Source of the DNA: an uncultured Eggerthellaceae bacterium
GTDB taxonomy: Bacteria > Actinomycetota > Coriobacteriia > Coriobacteriales > Eggerthellaceae
DNA length: 5,812 bases
Assembly: GCA_934645125.1 (NCBI GenBank)
Contig: CAKUDT010000099.1
Span: 1-5,812, forward strand
Direction of reading: 5' to 3'
Shown here one piece after another: positions 1 to 5,299 of this stretch. The notes under the pieces are model-generated. The model did not search any database and was not told where the DNA came from. It was given only the letters and a program-made list of their open reading frames with translations. Position numbers and translations under genes: made by a program. Every line of letters begins with the position of its first letter. The first letter of the stretch is position 1.

Positions 1-142
1 AGAGCTGACATTTCAGTTCTTTGCTCAGGGCATTCATATGCCGACTGAGTGTAGGCTGAGACATGTTCAAATCGCGCGCTGCGGCGGAATAATTCCTGTG
101 CGACGCCAGAGTTACAAACTCGTGATACAACGAGATATCCAT
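1..142 (-). CDS. LysR-family transcriptional regulator, N-terminal part (gene runs off the window)
   Basis: Reading the minus strand from an ATG at 142 gives 47 codons with no stop before the window edge. They begin MDISLYHEFVTLASHRNYSAA and include AARDLNMSQPTLSRHM. This is the classic LysR winged helix-turn-helix: a Phe-Val-x-Leu-Ala helix, the small-residue AA turn, then the SQPTLSRH recognition helix. LysR proteins bind DNA through this N-terminal domain and sense a small molecule through a C-terminal domain, which lies outside the window. The start is supported by a purine-rich stretch (AGGTAGGGG) a few bases upstream of the ATG. The gene is divergent from the MFS transporter at 745 across about 600 bp, a common arrangement for a LysR regulator and its target, so control of the transporter is likely but inferred. 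The fragment is too short for the track's ORF cut-off; the effector cannot be told. Confidence 0.85.
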   Translation of the reverse strand, partial: MDISLYHEFVTLASHRNYSAAARDLNMSQPTLSRHMNALSKELKCQL

Positions 143-181
143 TGGATCCCCTACCTTTAAACTCCCCCTTGTATTTGCACA

Positions 182-210
182 ATTATACGCCTTACTATAC
201 AAAACTTGAA
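182..210 (-). promoter_or_regulatory. Candidate promoter of the LysR gene
   Basis: On the minus strand a perfect -10 hexamer TATAAT lies at 187-182. A weak -35-like TTCAAG (about half consensus) lies at 210-205, with a 17-bp spacer. The -10 box sits about 40 bp upstream of the ATG at 142, a sensible leader length. The weak -35 box leaves room for a regulator, and LysR genes often control themselves, but no operator can be assigned with certainty. Confidence 0.4.
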
Positions 211-263
211 TAATGCGTCTTAATCATTTGCATAATAAGTTATATAGAAATTGAATAAGACCT

Positions 264-409
264 GTTCAAAAAGCTGCGAATTTTTATCATTTTCGAATCA
301 CTCGAAAAAAGCAGGATTGACGAATTTTTACCTTTGAAAGCAGAGCCGCAACATCCCCTGAAAAGCACGGATAACAGACCTCTTTTGAGCAAAAATACTC
401 TTTTTGAAC
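264..409. repeat. Possible non-coding repeat element bounded by 10-bp inverted repeats
   Basis: GTTCAAAAAG at 264-273 is the exact reverse complement of CTTTTTGAAC at 400-409, enclosing a 146-bp segment. Inside are a direct repeat CGAATTTTTA (277-286 and 321-330) and a perfect 7-bp inverted repeat TTTTCGA/TCGAAAA (290-308). The segment has the size and look of a small miniature element or a conserved intergenic repeat, and it encodes nothing recognisable. No target-site duplication is evident at the ends. In AT-rich DNA a 10-bp pair of this kind can arise by chance, so the boundaries are tentative. Confidence 0.3.
290..308. repeat. Short inverted repeat TTTTCGA-N5-TCGAAAA
   Basis: Two perfect 7-bp arms are separated by ATCAC. 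The spacing suits a dimeric DNA-binding protein, or a small A/T-rich hairpin in RNA. It lies far from both start codons (about 150 bp from the LysR ATG and 435 bp from the MFS ATG), so it could serve as an upstream operator. No direct evidence of function. Confidence 0.3.
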
Positions 410-459
410 GCACCCTCAAGACGCGCATCTTCCTTGTTTTACGCCTTATACATTTTCCG

Positions 460-486
460 TATAGTACAAATACCATTGTTGTATAT
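460..486. promoter_or_regulatory. Candidate operator: TACAA-N9-TTGTA dyad
   Basis: TACAA at 465-469 and TTGTA at 479-483 are inverted copies nine bases apart, and the similarity extends outward through TATA-like flanks, giving an interrupted palindrome of roughly 25 bp. LysR regulators bind interrupted dyads with A/T-rich arms, so this could be a site for the divergent regulator. Related GTACAA half-sites recur at 529-534 and 552-557, which strengthens the case slightly. Functional assignment is inference. Confidence 0.3.
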
Positions 487-528
487 AACCTTATGATTTT
501 ACGCAAAGTTGTCATACGTATTAAGCAT

Positions 529-558
529 TTGTACTGTTCGCGCCCCACTCTGTACAAT
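529..558 (+). promoter_or_regulatory. Candidate promoter for the MFS gene, embedded in a GTACAA dyad
   Basis: TTGTAC (529-534) and TACAAT (553-558) match -35 and -10 hexamers at four and five of six positions, with an 18-bp spacer. The two boxes are also inverted repeats of each other (TTGTAC and GTACAA), so a protein binding the dyad would cover both promoter boxes. The implied leader to the ATG at 745 is about 180 nt, which is long and would include the hairpin at 682-703. A second possible -10 (TATAAA, 658-663), lacking a -35 box, lies nearer the gene. Confidence 0.3.
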
Positions 559-638
559 GTAAATACTTGGGAAGGGGAAGGGAAAATACAAGCCATCCCA
601 AGTCAAATGGTTCAGCGAATAGCGCAAAAGATCACCAC

Positions 639-663
639 GATAATCACCTGATAATCATATAAA
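639..663 (+). promoter_or_regulatory. Tandem GATAATCA repeats before a -10-like TATAAA
   Basis: GATAATCA occurs at 639-646 and 650-657, an 11-bp period that places both copies on the same face of the helix. A partial third copy (GATCACCA) lies one step upstream at 630-637. A TATAAA box follows immediately at 658-663 with no recognisable -35 hexamer. In-phase direct repeats replacing a -35 box are typical of activator-dependent promoters. This is a pattern-based suggestion only. Confidence 0.25.
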
Positions 664-681
664 CGGTTTTCGCGCACGGGG

Positions 682-703
682 CTTTGCATAGGGGAATGCA
701 AAG
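682..703 (+). promoter_or_regulatory. Perfect 8-bp hairpin or operator in the MFS leader
   Basis: CTTTGCAT (682-689) and ATGCAAAG (696-703) are exact inverted repeats around the six-base loop AGGGGA. The element ends 41 bases before the MFS start codon. In RNA it would form a modest stem-loop with an exposed purine-rich loop; in DNA it would be a symmetrical operator. It is not a terminator, as no T-run follows. It is not long enough for a known riboswitch and I recognise none. Confidence 0.4.
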
Positions 704-732
704 GTTTGCTGAACTAGGAATCTATCTTTTTC

Positions 733-740
733 AAAGGAGG
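733..740 (+). promoter_or_regulatory. Strong Shine-Dalgarno site of the MFS gene
   Basis: AAAGGAGG, a near-perfect complement to the 16S rRNA tail, ends four bases before the ATG at 745. It fixes that ATG as the start and predicts efficient translation. Confidence 0.85.
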
Positions 741-744
741 AAAA

Positions 745-2013
745 ATGGAAGAAAAGAAATCCTTCGGTTACGGATGGTTTCTAACCGTTCTGTGCGGCAT
801 GTTCTACTTCATGTCCTCTGGCTTTATCGTAGCCAGTGCGCAGATTCTTAATCCTGCAATGATGGCCGACATCGGCATCAGCGCAACCGTTCTGGGTCTT
901 GGCTTCACCATCTTCGTTTGGTGCTCTGGCCTGCCCGCACCGCTGGTTGGTATCCTTATTGACAAGATTGGCACCCGCTGGTCCATCGCTATCGGCGGTT
1001 TGATCATGACTGTTGGAGCCATCTGCATGACCACCATCGTCCATAGCGCCGTTGGCTACATCATCTTCTTCGGCATCTTCATGGCTTTGGGTAACATTAT
1101 GGCTGGTCAGGTTTCCATCCAGTCCACTATTGGCTTCTGGTTCCAGAAACGCCGCGGCAAGGCTATGTCCATTGCAATGGGCATTGGCGGCCTGGGTTCC
1201 TTTGCTGCTCCTTTGGCAGTAAGCAACCTGATCAAGGACGGCGCTTGGCAAAACGGCTGGATCCTGCTTGCCGTATTCGGCATTGTCATCGCAGTTCTGT
1301 CTATCCTGTTCGTACGCACCCATCCGGAAGAGAAGGGTCTCGAGGTTGACGGCGGCGACGTAACGGTTGAAGTTAAGGCTCAGAAGGTCAGCAAGGCTTT
1401 CAAGAACACCGAGAAGCTTACCATGAAGCAAATCCTTCGCATGCCGAGCTTCTGGCTGTTGGCACTGTTGTGCTCCGGCGGCTTCTCCGCTTTCGCTCTG
1501 CAGAGCTCCATGGGTGTTTTGAACTTCAAGACCTTGGGTTTTGACCCGGCGTTCATCGCAAGCGTTGCTGCAATCTACGGCATTATCGCTTTGATTTTCA
1601 AGACCGTTTCCGGCTTCATTGCCGACTACATTGATGGTCGTCAGCTCATGATGATCGGCCTGGTCTTCGCAATTGTCGGCGAAGTTTGCGCCGCATTCGC
1701 TTCCAACGAAATCATGGTCTGGGCATTCTACATCTGCAACGGTATTGCATTCGGCATTACCGCAACATGCCTGCCCACCACGGTTGCTAACTACTTTGGC
1801 CTGTACTCCTTCGGCAAGTGCCTGGGCTCCACCATGGCAGCTGCCTCCATTCTGTCCGGCCTGGTTTCCTTGGCTGTTGGCGCTGCATTCGACGCCACCC
1901 ATGCATGCGCACCTGGCATCCTTGGCGTATCCGTAATGCTCGCTGTTTGCATCATCGCTGGCCTGCTGTGCCGTCCCAAGGCTATCGCTGCTGTTAAGGG
2001 CGAAGGCGAATAG
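745..2013 (+). CDS. OFA-type major facilitator superfamily transporter
   Basis: A 422-residue inner-membrane transporter of the usual MFS length with about 12 hydrophobic segments. These fall in two six-helix halves joined by a charged cytoplasmic loop at about residues 191-232 (rich in Lys and Glu). Sequence features: the MFS loop 2-3 signature GILIDKIGTR at 69-78, a degenerate counterpart GFIADYIDGR at 290-299 in the second half, and WFQKRRGKAMSIAMG at 132-146, the pattern seen in the oxalate/formate antiporter-like (OFA) group. OFA proteins carry small carboxylates or similar anions, but family membership does not identify the substrate. The start is set by the AAAGGAGG site. The gene stands alone on the plus strand, divergent from a LysR regulator and convergent with the cai/fix operon, and is closed by a terminator at 2077-2118. 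A link to carnitine-type substrates is possible by proximity only. No truncation is seen. Confidence 0.88.
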   Translation: MEEKKSFGYGWFLTVLCGMFYFMSSGFIVASAQILNPAMMADIGISATVLGLGFTIFVWCSGLPAPLVGILIDKIGTRWSIAIGGLIMTVGAICMTTIVHSAVGYIIFFGIFMALGNIMAGQVSIQSTIGFWFQKRRGKAMSIAMGIGGLGSFAAPLAVSNLIKDGAWQNGWILLAVFGIVIAVLSILFVRTHPEEKGLEVDGGDVTVEVKAQKVSKAFKNTEKLTMKQILRMPSFWLLALLCSGGFSAFALQSSMGVLNFKTLGFDPAFIASVAAIYGIIALIFKTVSGFIADYIDGRQLMMIGLVFAIVGEVCAAFASNEIMVWAFYICNGIAFGITATCLPTTVANYFGLYSFGKCLGSTMAAASILSGLVSLAVGAAFDATHACAPGILGVSVMLAVCIIAGLLCRPKAIAAVKGEGE

Positions 2014-2076
2014 GAATTCTCAACCACCTATCCCCAAGGTGAACTTCGCGGATAACATCCGTTAGCCGCGACACCG

Positions 2077-2118
2077 ATAACCCCGAGGATGCCCTCCAGG
2101 CCTCGGGGTTATTTTTAT
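2077..2118 (+). terminator. Rho-independent terminator of the MFS gene
   Basis: A perfect 12-bp stem (ATAACCCCGAGG at 2077-2088, with its complement at 2101-2112) closes a 12-base loop and runs into TTTTT at 2112-2116. The GC-rich stem plus U-tract lies about 65 bases past the MFS stop codon. The opposite strand has no T-run after the stem, so it acts in the plus direction. Confidence 0.85.
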
Positions 2119-2127
2119 GCCCGCATA

Positions 2128-2168
2128 AAGAAGGGGGCGATGGATTTTATCTCCATCGCCCCCTTCTT
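2128..2168 (-). terminator. Terminator-like hairpin closing the cai/fix operon
   Basis: A perfect 17-bp inverted repeat (arms 2128-2144 and 2152-2168, loop 2145-2151) contains a GGGGGCGATGGA core. Read on the minus strand, the stem is followed by a short T-rich tail (TTCTTT, partly in the stem), about 37 bases after the fixX stop codon. The plus side has almost no T-run, so it best serves the minus-strand operon. Its strength could also block read-through from the MFS gene or protect 3' ends. Confidence 0.7.
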
Positions 2169-2204
2169 GCATAGTTCACATTCGCGCAAGCGCGCTAGCA
2201 AGCA

Positions 2205-2495
2205 CTACCCGAATCGGTAAGAAACACCGTTTCCAAAAGCAGGGTTTTCCCATTTGCTTAAGATGGTATCGCCACACAGAATGCGACATGTTCCGCACTC
2301 AAGGCAGCCCGCATAATCAAACGAAGTCGATCCGTCTTCTTCGTAGCGATACAGGCCCGCCGGGCAGCATTTCACCAGTTTATCGAACTGATCGCGATCA
2401 GGATTCTCAACAAGCTCGATATGGGCGTTGTCTTCGTCAACCGCAAACTTATCAACGGCAAGGCGCTCATCAATGGTCATCGGGGAAATCGTCAT
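2205..2495 (-). CDS. fixX: FixX-like ferredoxin (electron transfer to the FixABC complex)
   Basis: A 96-residue iron-sulfur protein, matching the roughly 95-residue length of the FixX family. It carries the two hallmark blocks, KCCPAGLY (42-49) and YAGCLECGTCRILC (61-74), and ends SYRFG as FixX proteins do. C44, C64, C67 and C70 are the expected ligands of one [4Fe-4S] cluster. C43 and C74 are extra; as I recall E. coli FixX, those positions are Ala and Gly. FixX accepts or donates electrons beside FixC, the flavoprotein that resembles ETF-quinone oxidoreductase, whose C-terminal domain FixX resembles. The ATG overlaps the fixC stop as ATGA, giving translational coupling; a purine-rich GAAGGGAG lies about ten bases upstream. 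A second in-frame Met (2480) is less likely because it would lose the coupled start. It is the last gene of the operon. Confidence 0.93.
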   Translation of the reverse strand: MTISPMTIDERLAVDKFAVDEDNAHIELVENPDRDQFDKLVKCCPAGLYRYEEDGSTSFDYAGCLECGTCRILCGDTILSKWENPAFGNGVSYRFG

Positions 2496-3778
2496 AGCGC
2501 ATCAACTCCCTTCTTTATTTCTTTAAGCACCGAGAACAAGCCCCTGCTCTTCACCGGACGCATCATCTTCTTCTTCAGCGGTTCAACCGGCTCGCCATCA
2601 ACGGCGAACAGGGCATGCATCATTTCGCATACCATGGACGGATACTCAGAGTACATGCGTTTCGTTTGCTCCATGAATGCCGGAACCTTCTGGTACGAGC
2701 GCAAATCCTTGAGCACAAAACTGTTCTCAAGCTCGGCCTTGTAGCCCGCAAGACCTGCCGCCGAGGTATCGCCTGCATCAATCGCCGCTGCAGCCGCGCG
2801 ACCCACCGCAGAACCGGAAGCAATTGCGTAGTCCATGCCGCGCACCTGATACCCCAGGTTAACGCAAAGCATGCCCGCGTCGCCTGCAACCAAGCAGCCG
2901 TCGCCCACCAGCTCGGGCACCATGCTCAGGCCGCCTTCGGGCACCAAATGGGCAGAATACTCAACCGTCTTGCCGCCCTCAATCAACGGCGCAATCAGGG
3001 GATTTGCCTTGAAATCGTTCATAAACTCAGAGAACGGCACATCCGATGTTTGCAGGTCGGAAAGCGTTGCCACCATACCAAGGGAAATCGAGTCCTTGTT
3101 TGCATAAAGAAAGCCGCCGCCTGCATGACCCTTTGTGGGAGCGCCCACGAACAGCCACGCAGCTCCTTCGCCTGCAGCACACCTAAACCGATCGGAAATA
3201 ACCTGTTCAGGAAGGGAAATAACCTCTTTTGCGCCAACTGCCATCTGATGCGGTTTCGGCGTTGTTGCCAAATGCGCCTTTTCCGTAAGCAGGGAGTTTG
3301 CGCCATCGGCGATAATCGTCACTTCAGCCGTGATTTCATCGCCGCCAACAGAAACGCCCGTCACGCGGTTGCCATCCCACAGCAAGTCGTCAACGGTCAT
3401 GCCGAACACGCACTCTGCGCCTTCTTCTTCGGCCTTTCCCGCCAGCCAGGCATCGAATTCCGCACGCAAAACCGTATAGCTTGCAAAAGAATCATCGGCA
3501 AGCTTGGGTGTTGCGTACTCCATAGTCGTTGCAGCGTCATCGGTCAAAAACGAAATGAGCTCATGGGTCACTTTGCGCTCAAGCGGCGCCTCTTCCTCGA
3601 AATTCGGGAACACTTTCTTCAAGGAATGCGTGTAAATGCGCCCGCCCGTCATATTTTTAGAGCCGCCGTTTTCGCCACGTTCAACCAGCAAAACCGACTT
3701 GCCCGCGCGTGCAAGCTCTACCGCAGCAACGCTGCCAGCACAACCGGCGCCAATTACAATCGCATCAAAATCAGCCAT
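2492..3778 (-). CDS. fixC: FixC-like FAD-dependent oxidoreductase (ETF-quinone oxidoreductase family)
   Basis: A 428-residue flavoprotein, the usual FixC length. The N-terminal Rossmann fold is clear: IVIGAGCAGSVAA with G10-x-G12-x-x-G15, then the acidic E33 that binds the FAD ribose. Further FAD contacts are the ADGANS block (157-162) and GDAGMLCVN (299-307). FixC takes electrons from the FixAB electron-transfer flavoprotein and works with FixX. In carnitine metabolism the Fix proteins are thought to feed the reduction of crotonobetainyl-CoA. The start is ATG at 3778: a Shine-Dalgarno AGGAAGG (3793-3787) lies eight bases upstream, whereas an in-frame GTG at 3787 overlaps that site and would be a poor start. 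It follows the ligase stop by 15 bases and overlaps fixX by four. The C-terminal third is Lys/Met-rich with no membrane segment. A related geranylgeranyl-reductase-like flavoprotein is unlikely given the fixX neighbour. Confidence 0.92.
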   Translation of the reverse strand: MADFDAIVIGAGCAGSVAAVELARAGKSVLLVERGENGGSKNMTGGRIYTHSLKKVFPNFEEEAPLERKVTHELISFLTDDAATTMEYATPKLADDSFASYTVLRAEFDAWLAGKAEEEGAECVFGMTVDDLLWDGNRVTGVSVGGDEITAEVTIIADGANSLLTEKAHLATTPKPHQMAVGAKEVISLPEQVISDRFRCAAGEGAAWLFVGAPTKGHAGGGFLYANKDSISLGMVATLSDLQTSDVPFSEFMNDFKANPLIAPLIEGGKTVEYSAHLVPEGGLSMVPELVGDGCLVAGDAGMLCVNLGYQVRGMDYAIASGSAVGRAAAAAIDAGDTSAAGLAGYKAELENSFVLKDLRSYQKVPAFMEQTKRMYSEYPSMVCEMMHALFAVDGEPVEPLKKKMMRPVKSRGLFSVLKEIKKGVDAL

Positions 3779-3786
3779 AACAATCA

Positions 3787-3793
3787 CCTTCCT
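3787..3793 (-). promoter_or_regulatory. Shine-Dalgarno site deciding the fixC start
   Basis: AGGAAGG on the minus strand, adjoining the stop codon of the upstream ligase gene, is eight bases from the ATG at 3778. It overlaps the alternative GTG codon (3787-3785), so initiation at that GTG is improbable. Confidence 0.7.
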
Positions 3794-5293
3794 CTACTTC
3801 TCTAACAGACTTAAAAGGTATTCTCGCGGTACCTTTCCCGTTTCTTTTCGTTGAAGTGAATCAACGATAACTACTTTCTTCGGGCGCTTGTAATGGCCCA
3901 ATGCCGTGGCGCACCAGTCGGAAATCTCCTGGGGATCCAGCTTGATGCCCGCATCTGGCTCAACGAACGCAACGGCCGACTCGCCCCAACGCTTGTCGCT
4001 TACGCGCTCAACAACAACATCGGCCACACCCGTGAATTTACGGATACATGCAGCAATTTCCGATGGGTATACGTTTTCGCCGCCGCTGATGAACATCTCG
4101 TTTTTGCGGTCGATCAACGTCAGGCGGCCATCAACGGATAGCCAACCAATGTCGCCCGTCAAATACCAGCCATTGCGCATGACTTTTGCGGTTTGCTCGG
4201 GATTATTGAAATAGCCATTCATAATGGTGGGCGTTTTCACCCATACCTCGCCTCTTTCACCTGCAGGTAAAATCTCACCGTCATCTGCGCAAATGCAAAT
4301 TTCCACCAAGGGAACAGCGCGTCCCACCGTGGTACCGCAAAAATCCGTTGCGTGATCTTCGGGAGTCACCACCGCAATGGAAGAAGCAGTTTCGGTCATG
4401 CCGTATCCCTGCCAGAACATGCAGGGAATCAGCTTGCGACACTTATGCAGCGTATCAGCATCCATGGGCTCGCCACCGTAGGCCACCAGCTCAAGCGACG
4501 AAAGCTGTTCCTTCGTTCGCTCTAGGTAGCCCACAAGCTGACGCAAGTGATACGGCAAAAGCCCCACATGCGTAGCTTGGGTCTTTTGTATTTCGGACAC
4601 AATCATGTAGTCTTTCGCGCCCGAAGCAATGGCAACCACGCCACCGCTTGCAAGCACCACAAACGTTGATACGCAGGTCACATGGAAAAACGGAAGCACA
4701 AACAGCATTTTCGTATGCTCGTTGATGTGCATGGTCTGGCGGTCGATTTCAATACGCGCCAGCAATGCGCCATGCGAAAGCACCACGCCCTTCGGCGTTC
4801 CCGTTGTTCCGCTGGTATACAGCAGCAGCGCAGGGTCGGTTTCCTCCAACTCGGCAACACGCGGAGCAGGCGCACTTGCCAACAGCGCTTCGTAAGCGGC
4901 GCCTTCGCTTGCCAAACACTCCGTTTCCATCTGAGCACCGAGCACGGCAGCCCGTGCGTCCGCCAACTTGTCCTCGGGGACAAACAGCAAACGCGGCGCA
5001 GCCTGCGCAATCAGCGTAGACAGCACCGCGCATGAAAACCGGGTCGAAAACGCCGCGCATACCGCGCCAATGCGCGAGCACGCCATGGTCAGCTCAATGA
5101 ATATGGGCGCGTTTTTCGAGGTCAGCGCCACAATATCGCCTTTTTCCACGCCGCGCGCGCACAAAGCGCCCGCAAGTTGCGAAACGCGTGCATCAAGCTG
5201 CTCATACGTGAAAGCACCGCCCTTGGAAATAAGGGCGGTACCATGGGGGCTCAGCTGAGCCCCCTTCAGCAATATTTCGTCGATACGCGTCAT
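3794..5293 (-). CDS. caiC: CaiC-like betaine/carnitine-CoA ligase (AMP-forming acyl-CoA synthetase)
   Basis: A 499-residue ANL-superfamily enzyme that activates a carboxylate with ATP to an acyl-adenylate and then to acyl-CoA. Core motifs are all present: the P-loop YTSGTTGTPKG (159-169), QGYGMTETAS (295-304), YLTGD (377-381), the hinge region DRKNEMFISGGENVYP (395-410), and the C-terminal catalytic lysine K487 in ETGKVPR. Sitting directly between a CaiB-like CoA-transferase and fixCX, it is most likely the ligase that primes the CoA cycle with L-carnitine, crotonobetaine or gamma-butyrobetaine. E. coli CaiC is 517 residues. The motifs alone would fit any short- or medium-chain acyl-CoA ligase, so the substrate rests on context. 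The ATG at 5293 is six bases after the upstream stop; only a weak AAGG precedes it, with GGAGG further away inside the end of the upstream gene, suggesting coupled translation. Confidence 0.85.
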   Translation of the reverse strand: MTRIDEILLKGAQLSPHGTALISKGGAFTYEQLDARVSQLAGALCARGVEKGDIVALTSKNAPIFIELTMACSRIGAVCAAFSTRFSCAVLSTLIAQAAPRLLFVPEDKLADARAAVLGAQMETECLASEGAAYEALLASAPAPRVAELEETDPALLLYTSGTTGTPKGVVLSHGALLARIEIDRQTMHINEHTKMLFVLPFFHVTCVSTFVVLASGGVVAIASGAKDYMIVSEIQKTQATHVGLLPYHLRQLVGYLERTKEQLSSLELVAYGGEPMDADTLHKCRKLIPCMFWQGYGMTETASSIAVVTPEDHATDFCGTTVGRAVPLVEICICADDGEILPAGERGEVWVKTPTIMNGYFNNPEQTAKVMRNGWYLTGDIGWLSVDGRLTLIDRKNEMFISGGENVYPSEIAACIRKFTGVADVVVERVSDKRWGESAVAFVEPDAGIKLDPQEISDWCATALGHYKRPKKVVIVDSLQRKETGKVPREYLLSLLEK

Positions 5294-5299
5294 TAGACC

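Larger units (their letters stand above)
143..744. other. Long AT-rich regulatory spacer between the LysR and MFS genes, no convincing gene
   Basis: These 602 bases separate two divergent genes. Open frames exist on both strands (a 118-codon minus frame at 240-596 and a 105-codon plus frame at 334-651), but they overlap each other, sit in AT-rich sequence unlike the neighbouring genes, show no recognisable domain and have no good ribosome binding site. I treat the stretch as non-coding. It holds a promoter-like box for each gene, a 7-bp inverted repeat at 290-308, a 10-bp inverted repeat pair (264-273 and 400-409), a 10-bp direct repeat (277-286 and 321-330), an 8-bp direct repeat TTGAATAA (206-213 and 251-258), GTACAA-type dyads at 460-558, a tandem GATAATCA repeat at 639-657 and a hairpin at 682-703. 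The length and repeat content suggest complex control or an inserted non-coding element. Confidence 0.6.

Noticed and set aside
240..596. A 118-codon minus-strand frame in the long spacer
   Set aside because: It is Arg/Lys/Ser-rich, has no domain, lies in AT-rich repeat-bearing DNA and overlaps another open frame. It is more likely translated repeat sequence than a gene.
334..651. A 105-codon plus-strand frame in the long spacer
   Set aside because: It has no good ribosome binding site or domain, and it runs through the candidate promoter and operator sites of the MFS gene.
781..1902. A 373-codon open frame on the minus strand opposite the MFS gene
   Set aside because: It is a shadow of the transporter: a low-complexity Ala/Gly/Asn/Asp-rich product, no ribosome binding site, and no family features, while the plus frame has clear MFS motifs.
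2170..2204. GCGC-rich imperfect palindrome just after the fixX stop
   Set aside because: The possible stem is only a few bases long and overlaps no T-run; chance is sufficient.
2615..3805. A 396-codon open frame on the plus strand opposite fixC
   Set aside because: The product is Arg/Cys/His-rich without a recognisable fold, and the opposite strand encodes an unmistakable FixC with FAD motifs.
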